Assembly: GCA_963575745.1 (NCBI GenBank)
Contig: CAUYUJ010009358.1
Coordinates: 280,320 to 344,319 of the forward strand
DNA length: 64,000 nt
Source of the DNA: Prorocentrum cordatum
Lineage: Eukaryota; Sar; Dinophyceae; Prorocentrales; Prorocentraceae
Reading direction: 5' to 3'
The notes below the pieces were generated by a model that saw only the letters and a list, made by a program, of their open reading frames with translations, was not told the origin of the DNA and ran no database searches. The position numbers and the translations under genes were made by a program. Below, piece by piece: positions 11,165 to 22,034 of this stretch (within the stretch, counting starts at the first letter, position 1; each line of letters opens with the position of its first letter).

Positions 11165-14100
11165 CGCCGAATGCACAGCTCGCGCCCGCGCGCGCGCGTA
11201 GTACGCTGAGCCACTTGGCCGACGTGCTACAACCCCATGTTAACTTGGAAATCCATTCGGCCACCGCTGAAGGGGCCGCTTGAGTTTCCACGCAAACATA
11301 GCGGCCCGTCCATTGTGGGCACAACAGAATTCACAGCTGGCGCCCGCGCGCGCGTGGGCGCGTTGCGCGCTCGGCCACATGGTCGACATGCTCCAACCAC
11401 ATGTTAACTTGGAGATGCAGTCGGTCACCTCTCAGGGCCACCTTCGTTCACAGGCCATCACGGCGGCCCTTCTTTTGTGGGTAACCCAAGATTCACGACT
11501 CGCGCTCGCGCGGTCGCGGGCGCGCGCGCGCGGTGGCGCTTTGTAAATCGAGCCACGTAACCGACACGCTACAAACTCACGCTAACTTCGAAATCCAATC
11601 GGTCACCGCTAAGGGGCCATTTGAGTTTCCAGGCCAGGCGGCCCTTTCTAATGTGGGTAGCCCAGAAGTCACATCTCGCGCGCGCGGGCGCGTTGTACGC
11701 TAAGCCACGTGACCGACATGCTACAAGCCCATGTTAACTCGGAATACAATCAGTCACCGTGAATTGGCCAATTAGATTTTCCATGCCAACATGGTGGCCG
11801 TTGTACGGTGGGAAAATTAAAGAGTTCACAGCTAGCGCGCGCGTGGGCGACGTGTACGCTGAGCCACCTGGCCGATACGCGACAACCCCCATGTTAACTC
11901 GGAAGTTCAATCGGTTACTGCGGAGGGGCCACTTGAGCTTCCATGCCAAAATAAAGGACCCGATATTGCGGGTAGTACGGCTTTCAGAGCTCGCACGCGC
12001 CGGGGGGGGGGCGCGCGCGCGCGGGCGCTATGTGCGTTCAGCCACATGCTACAAGCCCATGTGAACTCGGAACTCCAATCGGTCACCGCTCAGGGGCCAC
12101 ATGAGTTTCCAGGAGACAGCGGCCCTTCTATTCTGGGTAGTGCAAGATGCACAGCCCGCGCGCGCGCGTGCGCGCGTTGTGCGCTGAGCCACTTGGCCGA
12201 CATGCAACAACCCCATGTTAACTTGGAAATCCATTCGGCCACCGCCACGGGGCCGCTTGAATTGCCAAGCCAGCACGGCGGTCCTCTGTCGTGGATGATG
12301 CAGAGTTCACAGCTCGCGCCCGCGCGCGCGGGCGCGTTGTACGCTGAGCTACTTGGCCAACATGGCACAACCACATGCTAACTAGGATATTCAATATTCT
12401 ACCGCAACGGGCAACTTTTAGTTTCCAAGCAAACATAGCGGCCCTTCTGGTGTGGATAGTTCGTAAGTCACTGCTCGCGCGCGCGCGTGGGCGTCCTTTA
12501 CGCTGAGCCACTTGTGCGACATGCTACAACCCCATGTTAAATTGAAAATCCAGTCGGCCATCGCTAGAGAGCCACTTGCGTTTCCAAGCCAATACGGCGG
12601 CCCTTCTGTTGTGAGCGATGCAGAGGTCACAACTCGCGCCCGCGCGCGCGGGTGCGTTGTACGCTGAGCAACTTGGCCGACATGCGGCAACCCTAGGTAA
12701 ACTGGGAAAACCAATCGGCCACCGCTAAGGGGCCACTATGGCTTCCAGGCCAACATGACGGCCACTCTATGGCGTGCAATAAAGAATTTACAGCTTAATC
12801 GGCACGCTGCGAACTCATGGTTACTCGGAAATCGAGTCAGCCGACGATCGGATTGCACTTCAGTTTCCAGGCAATCGGGGCGGCCCTTCTATTATGGGTA
12901 ACCAAGTGATCCAGAAGTCGCAACTCGCGCGAACGCGCGGGTGGGTGCGTTGAGCGCTGGACCACTTGGCCAACGTGCCACAAACCAGTGCTAACCTGGA
13001 AATCAATCCGGGGTTCCAAGCCAACGCGGCGGCCCTTCTACTTTGGATCAGGGTTCGCAGCTCGCGCCCGCGCGCGCGCGCGGGCGCGTTGCGCGCTGAG
13101 CCACTTGGCTGACATGCTGGAAGCCACCGCAAAGGGGCTACTTGAGTGTGCAGGCCAACATGGCGGCCCTTCTACTGCGGGTAGCACGAAAATTCACAAC
13201 TCGCGCGCGCGCGGGCGCGCGCGCGAGGCGCCTTGTACGCTGGGCAACTTGGCCGACATGCTACAAGCCCATGTTAAACATGGAAAATACCATCGGCCAC
13301 CGCTAAGGGGCCACTTGAGTTCTCAGGCCAACGTGGCGGTATTTGCATTGCGGAGAATACAGGGTTCACAGCTCGCGCCTGCGCGCACAGGCGCGGGCGC
13401 TCTGTGCGCTGCACAACTTAGCGGCATGCTACGACCTTTTTGCTAACTTGGAAGTCCGTCGGTCACTGCTAAGGGGCCACTTAAGTTTCTAAGCAAACAT
13501 GGCGGCCATTCTATTGTTGGTGATACAGAATTCACAGCTCGCGCGCGCGAGCGCAAGCGGGCGCGCGCGCGCGTGGGCCCGTTGCACGCTGAGCCATTTA
13601 ACCAAAACGCTACGAACTCGAGCTATCTCGGATATTCAATCGGTCACCGCTAATGGGCCGCTTGATTTCCCAGGCCAGCATGGCGGCCCTGCTGTTGCGG
13701 GTAGAGCTCACAGCTCGCGCGCGCGTGGGCGCGCTGTGCGCTGAGACACTTGGCCGACATGCTAGAAGCCCATGTTAAATTGGAAAAAGAAATCGGCCAC
13801 CACTAAGGGGCTGCTTGAACTCCCAAGCCACCATGGCGGCCCTTCTGTTCTGGATAACGCAGAGTGGCGGCTCGCTCCCGCGCGCGCGGGCGACTTGTGC
13901 GCTGAGCCACTTGGCCGACATGCTACGTCCCCATGTCAATTTGACAATCCAGTCGGTCACCGCTGGGGGGCCACTTTAGTTTCCAGGACAGCACGACTGC
14001 CCTTCTTGTGTGGATAACACAGAATTCACAGCTCGCGCCCGCGCGCGCGCGTGGGCGCGCTGCGCGCTGAGCCACTTCACCGACGCGCTACAAACCCATG

Positions 14101-14390
14101 GTAAATCGGAAATCCAATCGGTCTCCGCCAGGGGACCACTTGAGCTTCCATGCCAACATTGCGGCACTTCTCTTATAAGTGATACAGAACTCACAGCTCG
14201 CGCCGGCGCGCGCGCGCGCGGGCGCGTTGCGCGCTGAGCAACTTGGCCGGCGCGCTGCAGCCCCGCGCTACCTGGAACACCCATTCGGTCACCGCCCAAG
14301 AACCCCTTCGTTCCCAGGCCCCTTCGTTGCCAGACCGCTGAGAACAATGCAGAAATCACACCTCGCGCGCACGCGCGCGTGCGCGTTGTA
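11165..14390. repeat. Satellite of about 159 bp, some 20 copies
   Basis: A landmark resembling GGCCGACATGCTACAACCCC recurs near 11222, 11387, 11567, 11713, 11870, 12041, 12198, 12358, 12516, 12677 and on to 14247, a mean spacing of about 159 bases. Each unit also has a GGCCACTTGAGTTTCCAGGC block, a GGCGGCCCTTCT block, an AGAATTCACAGCTCGCGC block and an alternating CG run of variable length. Divergence between copies is substantial, so this is an old array. Open frames through it are not believed. Confidence 0.85.
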
Positions 14391-14394
14391 CGCT

Positions 14395-14560
14395 CGTCCT
14401 CCTCCTCCTCCTCCTCCTCCTCCTCCTCTCGCCTCCTCCTCCTCCTCCTCCTCCTCCTCCTCCTCGCCCAATCCTCCTCCTCCTCCTTTCCTCCTCCTCC
14501 TCCTCATCCCCCTCCTCCTTCTCCTCCTCCTCCTCCTCTTCCTCCTCCTCCCCCCCAAAG
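14395..14560. repeat. (CTC)n polypyrimidine tract
   Basis: Long interrupted runs of CTC with scattered substitutions. It begins immediately after the last satellite unit. Confidence 0.9.
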
Positions 14561-16217
14561 CTTGCGCAGTCAATGTCATCATACTTCTGCTCGCCCCTTT
14601 CCTGCTACTCCCGTCGCTCCCCCCTTCTTCCTTTTAGTCCTCGTCCTCCTCGTGTTCCTCCCCCACCTCCCCCTCCCCCGCCTCCTCATCATTCTTCTGC
14701 GCCCTGCCTGTTTCGGCAAGGGCCGCGAATGTGCATTCACGCCCGGGCGTGCCCAGGCTGACCCACGAAATTCAGTTTGACGGCTTCCCCATCAATTTCT
14801 CTTCGTTACACGGAATGTTCCCGCACTTCCCTGATCAAGACATTTCGCCTGGGTACTATTGCTGGGTGGACCGTGATGGATACGAACAGTAACGAAACCA
14901 ACTACGCATCCAACCGCCAATGAAACTACACACGGAAAGCCCCACTAACATGTTTCGCACGTGGCGTTCATCGTGCAACAACGCTTCCAGAAGGGCGAAA
15001 GAGGCGAAGCCTTCCCACAATAAAATCGCGATTTCTGAACTCAAGCACACACAGCCCTTCAGGGCAAAAACAGCAACAAACCATAATTCTGGATTTTCCA
15101 AACCATGCCTTCGGACAAAAACGTAATTTTGAATATTACATTTTAGTTGTGCCCCCCGGCCTGGCTGTTAGCGTTTTTGGGTGGCCCCCCCTTCCTGTAG
15201 ACGGCCCCCTCACTAACCCGTACACAACGAAGCCGAGATCACCACAACATCGGACCGGGGCGCAGATCGGGCATCTCCAAAACATCTGGCAGAAGATGTA
15301 TGGGGCGCCGCTGCCGTCCACAGCGCTATGGACTGCTCTGGCTTCCAGAACGGCTTTGATCGATTTTAGAAGTAAAGAAGTCCCCTCCCCCCATAGTAAC
15401 CACCCCGACACGCGAAGTCGTGTAGTAAACGCGCCCATAAAAGAAATCGAACAGGGCAGGGCTGTAAACGCCCAGGGCCGCCCAGAAAACGCAACTTGTC
15501 GGGTCTGGGTGTTTTGCTTCCTCCCTTGAAATCCAGCCCGGTGTTAGCCCCGCCCGATCCGAACCCTACTCGATTGGACCGGTGTCTCGCCGCGGGCACA
15601 ACTGAGGCCCCCGAGGCAAGCGGCCCACGGACGCCGAAACTGCGACGGCCCTCCGAAGGCCAGGCCTCGGCCGAGGGTTACCTGGGCCTCTGCGTCGGCA
15701 CTGCCGCGGGAGTCGTGGCGCACCTGGGCCTGCTCTCGGCTCCGACGTTGGCTTCCGAGCGGCGCAGTTCCGCCCAGCACCCCTCGCCCTGCCTCCAAGA
15801 TTCACCGGCATCGCGCTTATCCCTACCCAAAGATTGACAAACCCAGAGCCGATGACGATCTTGGGTCATCATGTGCCCTCCGAAACAGGAGGATCTGCAA
15901 CATCGGCATCGAGATAGGGGTTGTGCCAAGCATAAGGAAAGGTATTCGCTTCAGTCTGGCAAGACATGTAACTGCATGGAATACAGAGACACGAGATACA
16001 AGTAGGGGAGCCGTGCTAAGAGAGAGCACGTTCTCTTTCCTTTCACGGGGGTTCGCGCGCGCCCGCGTGGCCGCGCGCCAAGTAATTCAAGGGCCCTGCG
16101 AGCCAGAGCAGCGGCAGGGCAAGGGAGGTAAGACCGAAGCGCATGAGGAGGAGAGGCTGGATTCTGTCTAGCAGCCACCCATACTCTTCCCCTCCGGCCG
16201 CGGCGCTTCAACTTTTT
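14561..16217. other. No gene firmly supported
   Basis: The first 550 bases are less GC-rich than the surroundings and show no feature. A plus-strand frame at about 15650-15770 encodes a short hydrophobic stretch (GYLGLCVGTAAGVVAHLGLL) that could be a membrane segment of an exon, but nothing else supports it. Confidence 0.35.
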
Positions 16218-16340
16218 TTAGTATGCTCGGAGCTTCCACACCGCAGCGTCCACGCGGTCGCTGCCCACGTGACGGCCGAGCAGTCCCTCTGGCACCGCTG
16301 CCCGCTGGAGCGCGCGCAGGTGCGACACGGCGACCTGGGC
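16218..16340 (-). other. Possible small exon upstream of (GGA)n
   Basis: On the minus strand the frame ends in a TAA stop and uses mainly C/G-ending codons, with translated words such as VAVSHLRALQRAAVPEGLLG. It is preceded by CAG, which could be a 3' splice site, and by a polypyrimidine run that is the complement of the GGA microsatellite. No family is recognised. It may equally be chance in a GC-rich background. Confidence 0.2.
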
Positions 16341-16430
16341 GGGAGGAGGAGGAGGAGGAGGAGGAGGAGGAGGAGGAGGAGGAGGAGGAGAAAGAGGAGG
16401 AGGAGGAGGAGGAGGAGGAGGGAACTGCAC
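16340..16430. repeat. (GGA)n microsatellite
   Basis: Nearly pure GGA repeats with an AAAGA interruption. Confidence 0.95.
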
Positions 16431-16639
16431 TTGGCTTCGAAGGGCGCGAGGACGTCCCCACGGGGCCAGGCGTTCGGGGCGTGCTTGCTTCTCGCTCGGG
16501 CACGGCGGCCGGGCCGCTGGTCGACCCAGACGTGGCAAGCGCTTGAGCGTTTGAAGGGGGGGGGCAAATGGGAGCGGCGGCTCGAAGTATACACCAAGCC
16601 GCCTGGTCGGCCAAGGAGCTCGGAGTATAGACTCTAGAC

Positions 16640-16806
16640 TAGGGGAACAAAAAGTGGCATAAACATAACAACTCGGAGGTCCGCGCGAATTTCTCGGATC
16701 GGCGCTGGAGCGGCGCCGGAGGCGCCGCCAGGGGGCCCCAGCGCCGATCCGAGAAACCCGCGCGGACATCAGAGTTTCTATGTTTATGCCACTTTTTATT
16801 CCCTAT
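16640..16806. mobile_element. GC-rich fold-back element, family A copy 1
   Basis: Arms read GGGAACAAAAAGTGGCATAA and CTCGGAGGTCCGCGCG... at the left, with reverse complements at the right ending TATGCCACTTTTTATTCCC. The centre is the hairpin GGCGCCGGAGGCGCC. Five further members lie at 18345, 19006, 24205, 26097 and 27651. The element abuts exon-like sequence (16807-17045). Outside it, CCTGGTCGGCC...GGAGCTCGG at 16600-16625 is repeated in inverse at 16857-16890, an additional inverted duplication. Confidence 0.8.
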
Positions 16807-17045
16807 AGACGCCACAGCTTCCCAACCTGCGGGGCGTCCGCACACTGAAGGCCTTCGCCGAGCTCCTTGGCCCATTGGCCGACCAGGGAGCGCGGCGCAC
16901 ACGCGTCGAGGGCAAGGGGCGCCTGGCCCCTCTGAGCCAACGCAGTTGGGCGCCGACCACGTGCCAGGCAGGCGTCGATATGCCCAACGCAGGCCGTGCA
17001 GAGCCCGGCGAGGGCTGCCGGGCCACAACATTGAAGGGGCCCTGG
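16807..17045 (-). CDS. Candidate exon, unknown protein
   Basis: The minus-strand frame has strong C/G third-position bias and a coherent run of residues (ALAGLCTACVGHIDACLARG, SLVGQWAKELGEG, APQVGKLWR). It stops only at the border of the fold-back element copy at 16640-16806, where an apparent TAG falls inside the element. The coding sequence may therefore continue past the element if the element lies in an intron. The upstream border is unclear near 17045. It could be a downstream exon of the exonuclease gene, which is on the same strand, or part of another gene. No domain is recognised. Support is codon bias and openness only. Confidence 0.35.
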
Positions 17046-17371
17046 GACACACAAATAAATGCACACAAATCAAAGGATTTCACCATATTTTCCCATATTT
17101 TCCGGGTTTTTGTCTTCCCCCCCACTTCCCGTAGTTTCCCGTATTTTCTGGGGCATCGACGATTAATTGTGTCTGTGTGTGTTTTTCCTCCTCCTGAACA
17201 ATACGTATTCCCCCACACGGAGCCCGCGCGGCGTGCCGCGCGCAGAGCGCGGTCAAGGGCCACGAGGATGCAGACTCTGCCCGCCACGAAGCCCGCTTCG
17301 ACTGCACAGCTGTTCGAGTTCCGCACAGGCTCCGCACGCATCCCCCCCGCAGTCAGGATGGGATGGACACG
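17046..17371. other. Intergenic or intronic; possible short exon
   Basis: The minus strand at about 17225-17330 has a biased frame (EAGFVAGRVCILVALDRALR) that might be another short exon. The part at 17060-17220 is T-rich and intron-like. Not assignable. Confidence 0.2.
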
Positions 17372-17470
17372 AGGGAGGAGGAGGAGGAGGAGGAGGAGGA
17401 GGAGGAGGAGGAGGAGGAGGAGGAGGAGGAGGAGGAGGAGAAGGAGGAGGAGGAGATGGAGGAGATGGAG
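17372..17470. repeat. (GGA)n microsatellite
   Basis: Pure GGA repeats ending in GGAGATGGAGGAGATGGAGG. They follow the exonuclease frame directly on its minus-strand side, so they probably lie in an intron or 3' region. Confidence 0.95.
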
Positions 17471-17471
17471 G

Positions 17472-18982
17472 TCACCCCCCGCGAACGGCCTTGGCCATCC
17501 AAGGCTCCATCCCGAGCTTGGCGGCCAGGTCGCCAAATCCGCGGCTGCCCCCCGCAGCCGCGGCCACTGCAGCTCTGTGCACCCGCTGCGGCGCATCGGC
17601 TGGCACGGAGAGGCTCGGCCCCCACACGTACGGCTTCCCGGCCTGCATGCCCTCCACCACGTACCCCGCCACCGTGGTGCGCTTCAGGCCCGCCGCTTCT
17701 GCAGCGCGGTTGATCGAGCCGCCGAGGGCGAACACGCTGCGCCACACGGCCTCTTTGGAGAGAGCCAGCGGCTTGACTGGTGGCCGAGGAGGGACGTACA
17801 ACGATGCCCCGCCCACCTCTTGTGCCACGTCTGCTCCCAGGGCGAGCTCCACGGGCAGCTCGAAGGCTGGTGGCTCCGGCAAGTCCGCAATCGCTGCGCT
17901 CAGTCGCAGGGAGCACGCCGCGTCCGCGGCGGCGTACCGCAGCTGCGCCTCGGTCAGCTCGCCGCGCTCCCAGTCGGACAAGCGGGGCCCGCGGGGCCGC
18001 TTGTCCATGGGCGCCAGCTCCGGCCAGAACCGCGCGCGCAGCGCAGACAGCGAATAGCCCCCGCCCTTCGCGCCAGCCGCAGGCAAGATCGGCGCCGGGG
18101 GCGCGGCGCCGAGGATGTCGTGCCTGCGGACCGCCTCGTCGAGGTCCACCGTCGAGCTCAGCGCGTCTGTGGCCGCGTCCTCCGGCAGGAGCCCGTCCCG
18201 CTGCAGCTTCAGCACGTCCGCCGTGGCCTTCACGCCCACCTTCTGGACGTCCGCGGCGCGGAGGACCTCGAGGACGGCGCTGGGCAGCCGCCCGCCGGCC
18301 ACGTGGCAAATGGCAGAGGGGCACACAGCGGCACGGACAAGACTCCGCAGAGCTCCGCGCAGAGTTCTTGGCGCTGGCCCCCCCCCCTCCCTCCCCCTGG
18401 CGCGCGGAGCGCGCCAGAGGGGCGCCGGGTGCCGAGCCAAGAAGTCCGCGCGGACCTCCGAGAAAGCATACCCGTGCCGCCCTCTGCTCCCCGAGCCAGC
18501 GGCGAGCGAGAGGGGGGGAGGTGAGAAGGGGCGAGCCTTCTCGGAAGGCTCGGACGTCCCCCGGCCTTCTGGGGAGTTCTCGTATAGCCTAAGCCCTCCC
18601 CGAAGACACGGAGAACCTCTCAGAAGGCGAGAGGGCTTCGGAGAAGCCCCGCCGCCTTCCGAGAGAACAGGCCTCCTCCTCCTCGCCTCTCCTCCCCTCG
18701 CTCGCCGCCGGCCGAGCTGTGGAACACCCCCACGTGCACGAGCCTCTGCTGCAGCGCGGCGACGGAGGTCCCCGGCGGCGGTGCCTCCTCCCAGGCCGCA
18801 AGCTGCAGCACCGCGGTGGGCCTCGCGGGCGCGCCGCGGCGGAAGGAGACCACCCACTCGGCGTCGAGGGCGACCGGCGCGGGGCGCCGGCCGCCCGGCA
18901 CGAAGCGGCGGCACCAGGCGTCGCAGGCGCGCGCGTCGCGGGCGTACTGCACGGACGTGGCCAGCAGCTTGCTGAGGCACAT
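17472..18982 (-). CDS. WRN-type 3'-5' exonuclease with C-terminal helix-turn-helix domain, at least two exons
   Basis: DEDD-family nucleases of the Werner/RNase D type remove nucleotides from 3' ends using two metal ions held by acidic residues. Exon 1 (about 18982 to about 18790) starts at MCLSKLL and contains exo motif I in VALDAEWVVSF (D and E ligands). Exon 2 (about 18325 to 17475) contains exo motif II in KVGVKATADVLKLQRDG and motif III in LTEAQLRYAAADAACSLRL, where Tyr and Asp fit the DEDDy type. After the nuclease comes SKEAVWRSVFALGGSINRAA...LKRTTVAGYV, resembling the helix-turn-helix domain at the C-terminus of RecQ/WRN proteins. The two exons are in different frames and are separated by about 400 bases containing a fold-back element. 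The single long frame spanning 17472-19139 runs through that material and through fold-back copy 3, so its N-terminus is false. Exact splice sites and the 3' end are unresolved, and the (GGA)n at 17372-17470 suggests the gene continues beyond an intron. A DNA-repair role is inferred from the family. Confidence 0.75.
18326..18789 (-). other. Presumed intron of the exonuclease gene carrying fold-back sequence
   Basis: This stretch separates exo motif I from motif II and has no counterpart in the family. It holds a diverged family A fold-back copy (about 18345-18478, with TGGCGCGCGGAGCGCGCCA) and a second hairpin-prone block of GAGAAGGC/CCTTCTC words (18515-18680). The open frame continues through it, but the residues are low-complexity Arg/Gly/Pro. 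Confidence 0.5.
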
Positions 18983-19005
18983 GGCCCGAGGCGAGCGACG
19001 GAAGC

Positions 19006-19200
19006 AGGGGAACGAACCAGGACATGAACAGAAGAACTCGGAGGTCCGCGCGGATGACTCGGAGCCGCGCGGGGGCCCCCCGGCGGCGCCTCCGCCGCCC
19101 CCTGGCGCGCTCCGCGCGCCAGGGAGGGGGGTCCAGCACCGATCCGAGAAATCCGCGCGGACCTCCAAGTCTTTATGTTCATGTCATCGTTTGTTCCCCC
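19006..19200. mobile_element. GC-rich fold-back element, family A copy 3
   Basis: Left end GGGGAACGAACCAGGACATG and arm CTCGGAGGTCCGCGCGGAT. The right arm mirrors it and ends TTTGTTCCCCCAG. The centre holds hairpins GGCGGCGCCTCCGCCGCC and TGGCGCGCTCCGCGCGCCA. It lies 24 bases upstream of the exonuclease ATG on the minus strand, in the 5' flank or an upstream intron. Confidence 0.8.
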
Positions 19201-20307
19201 AGAAAAAGAAGCGGGTCTTACGCGGAGGGACACAATAGCGACCTCAAGCGGCGGCTTACGCGGGGCGTCAGCGTGCCACACCGCGTGGAGCTCTCACGCG
19301 CGGCCTGACGCGGGAAGCTTGCGCGCGAACGTCCGAACAATCGACTCCTTTTCTTTCTCCCGTTGCTCAGATGGCCCGCTTGGCCGGCCCCGCTGGCGGC
19401 GGAGGCCAACCAGCGGCTGGAACCGGGCAGCTGATCGGACGCACAGCTCCTCCCCTTGAGACAAAAAATCGCTGCGGACCGCTCCCAGGACCCCGCAGGC
19501 ACGGGCAGGAGCGATGGGACGGAGCTCCTCCGAGCTCCACCAGAGCGACTCGGAGCCCCCGGGCGCCGACGCCCTGAGGAGCACCACGGGCTGCTCTGCC
19601 GCCGTCGCGGCCGGGCCCCAGGCGGGCCCCCGGCGCCAAGGCGCCGGAGCGGGCTGCCTGGGGGGCACCCTCCGCGCCCCCTCGCCCAGCCCACCGCGCC
19701 ACCGGCCACCGCGGGCCGGGCCCCATCGGGCCGCATCGGATCGCCACCACGTCGGATCCTCGGGCCGCAGCAGATGAAGCACACTCTGGGGAAACAAGGC
19801 TCGGGTTCCGCTCGTGGGCCCCGCGAGCACTTTGCAACATCTTTTGATCGGGGCGGCGGGGATGCCCGCATGTTGCCTGCTGCGCGAGGCCACCATCCCT
19901 GTCAGAAAGAATACAACATGCACTTCGCTGCTAAATCTGGATCATGCGCGACCCCCCGGCGATCCCTGTCCATTGGCGTTGACAGGGACCGCGGGGGTGA
20001 TGGCACGTATTGCGTGCTGTATATGCAAGCCCACCAGACACCATGATGGCCTCACAGCCGCGACTGCTCCTTTGTTTTCGACAAGGATGGCGGGGGCCGC
20101 CGACATGTTTCCCACGTGCCCACGTGTGCTGTCACATGCGCGGGCGCACCTGGCACACCCTGCGCGTGCCCCGGACGTGTCGCACCTGGCACGGCCAGAC
20201 CATGCGGCGCACGTGGCGCACGTGGCGCATCTGGCGCGCGCGGCGTGCCAGGCACGCTGGGGCCCCAGGGGTGCCTGGCGCACCGTAGACACGCTACTTC
20301 CTTTGAG
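19201..20307. other. No gene; degenerate GGCGCACGT words near the right end
   Basis: CTTACGCG words near 19217-19265 recur at 21678-21795. The stretch 20110-20290 is a degenerate short repeat of GTGGCGCAC/CTGGCGCGC type. No protein or RNA gene is supported. Confidence 0.4.
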
Positions 20308-20466
20308 TCGGGCCTGTCCCTCTACAGGGGGGATATTCAAAAACATGCAAAAAAATAGTCTGGGGACGATTTTGGCAATATATTTTGACATTTAATGTTT
20401 TGCATTTTCGGGCTATTTTTAAAAAATTGTTCGTCCAACATCCCCCTGTAAGGGGGACGGGCCCGA
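20308..20466. mobile_element. T-family element 1
   Basis: Left end TCGGGCCTGTCCCTCTACAG and right end TGTAAGGGGGACGGGCCCGA are inverted repeats, each containing a small CCCYTNTAGGGG-type palindrome. The interior is AT-rich and includes AATAGTCTGGGGACGATTTT, a phrase conserved across the family. No coding capacity. Confidence 0.75.
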
Positions 20467-20667
20467 CGTCATATTTCCTTGGGACGATTTTTTGATTATT
20501 TGTTCACATTTTTTTGCATTGTCGGGGTATGTTTAACTTTTCATCCAAAATCCCCCTGTATGGGGGACAGGCCCGACTTCCGACCTCCTTGTTCACCATG
20601 TTTGCTGGCATTTTCGGGGTATGTTCAATGTTTCGTCCAAAATCCCCGTGTAGGGGGACAGGCCCGA
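20467..20667. repeat. Two tandem right halves of T-family element
   Basis: After the first right end at 20466, two more right ends follow at 20576 (GGGGGACAGGCCCGA) and 20667 (GGGGGACAGGCCCGA). Each is preceded by the same AT-rich half (GCATTTTCGGGGTATGTT-like). The block looks like a tandem duplication of the right half of the element, about 100 bases per unit. Confidence 0.7.
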
Positions 20668-20811
20668 CTTCATCCTTCCTCGGCTTCGCGCGATCTTGTT
20701 AGGGTCCGCGCTGGAGGCTCCTTCGAGCGGAAAGCGCGCCGGGGGGTGCGGCGGGAGGGCCTGCCACGGGGCGTCGCGGGAGGGGCTGCCGGGGCCGACC
20801 GCGAGAGTTAT

Positions 20812-20997
20812 GTCGGGCGTGTCCCCCTGCAGGGGAATTTTCGACGAAACATTAAGGATACTCGAGAAATATACTCCAAAAAAGTCGAAAATATACGAAA
20901 AAATCATCCCCAGATTATTCTTGGACTATGTTTTGACTATTTAGGAATATTTCTTGTATAATTCGTCGAAAGCCCCCCTGGAGGTGGACAGGCCCGA
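20812..20997. mobile_element. T-family element 2
   Basis: Ends TCGGGCGTGTCCCCCTGCAG and GGAGGTGGACAGGCCCGA form inverted repeats that continue inward as TTTTCGACGAAA and TTCGTCGAAA. The interior carries ATCATCCCCAGATTATTC. It is 186 bp long with no open frame. Confidence 0.8.
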
Positions 20998-21189
20998 CTT
21001 ACCGCAAGCGTCGCGGCGGACGTCGGTGCCATCTGGCAGCTCGCGGGAGGGGGGGGAGGAGCGAACGCGGAGGGCCGCGAGGGGGAGGACGTCGAAGGGT
21101 CCCCCAGGAGAAAGACCCGGGGGTCGCGGGAGGCAGGATGACGTCTGGGCCCATATTTTATGCGCCGGAAGTCCCCTCTCTCGGGGATA

Positions 21190-21378
21190 TACAGTGGGGA
21201 CTCGGCCACAAGAAACCTCTGCAAGAAACCTAACCCTGAAATACGCGATTTGTTCAATGATAATCCACAGGTGTCGATCGAAAATCGTCAAGATCTGATT
21301 GGGAGCCCATCAAAATCCAAGAAACCCAGGGCACCCTGGCAAAATCCAACTGGTTTCTTGGCGCGCGCCCCCACTGTA
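21190..21378. mobile_element. Short TA-flanked Tc1/mariner-like element, copy 2
   Basis: Starts TACAGTGGGGACTCGGCCAC and ends CGCGCCCCCACTGTA. Subterminal phrases CAAGAAACC (twice) and ACCCAGGGCACCCTGG match the other copies. This is the best-preserved set of ends in the window. Confidence 0.7.
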
Positions 21379-22034
21379 CTGGCCTGGGTCCATCCATGCA
21401 AACCCGGGTCAGTCGGGCTTTGCAGCATGCTGCAAGATCCCGCAGGATGCTGCAGGATCCTGCGCGCCATAGCCTGGGTCAATGCACCCCTGGCTCTGCC
21501 GGATCCTGCAAGCTCCGGCGCTCTGGCTGACCCCGCTTGAATGGACCCCCGTCTCTCACAACTCGAGCCTCTTCTGCCTCTACAGCGCCGGCAACGGCAA
21601 AAGACGGCACATGACTGCAAACAGTAGGGGTCGGCACCGAGCGGCACTCGTACCATATGAGCGACGAAGAGGAACTGGTCTTACGCCGCGTAAGCCGCCG
21701 CGTCAGGTCGATATGTCAACTCGCGTAAGCGCGGAACGCTACATTGGAGACGAGGGCGCTTACGCGCGAGCTTACGCGGGCAACTTACGCGCCAATGTCG
21801 GTGAAAACGACCCCGTTTATCTGCGTCGCCGATCTGAAATGATCCTCATCTTCCTCTCCGCCAGACGCGGAAACTTCTGGCACCAGCCTCCCCTTCGCAG
21901 GCCCCCTCTCAGCAACTTTCGCTATAAACTGAAAGCGGGGGGCGAGGTAAGGACGTGCCCGCCTTTGCCCCGCGGGGCTCCGGAGGTGCAGGAACGTCGC
22001 CAGACAGGGCTTGGCGACTGCCTCCGACGTTTAG
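21379..22034. other. No gene; short degenerate repeats
   Basis: GCAGGATCCTGC-like words cluster at 21425-21520. CTTACGCG words cluster at 21678-21795. The latter block (GGAGACGAGGGCGC...ACGCGGGCAACTTACG) recurs in altered form at 33712-33780. No coding evidence. Confidence 0.4.

Noticed and set aside
6980-14390. CRISPR-like array
   Set aside because: Units are 120-180 bp and diverged, with no short identical repeats separated by unique spacers. These are eukaryotic tandem satellites.
19006-19139. N-terminus of the long exonuclease frame
   Set aside because: It is read from fold-back element copy 3. The family similarity starts at the ATG at 18982 in another frame.
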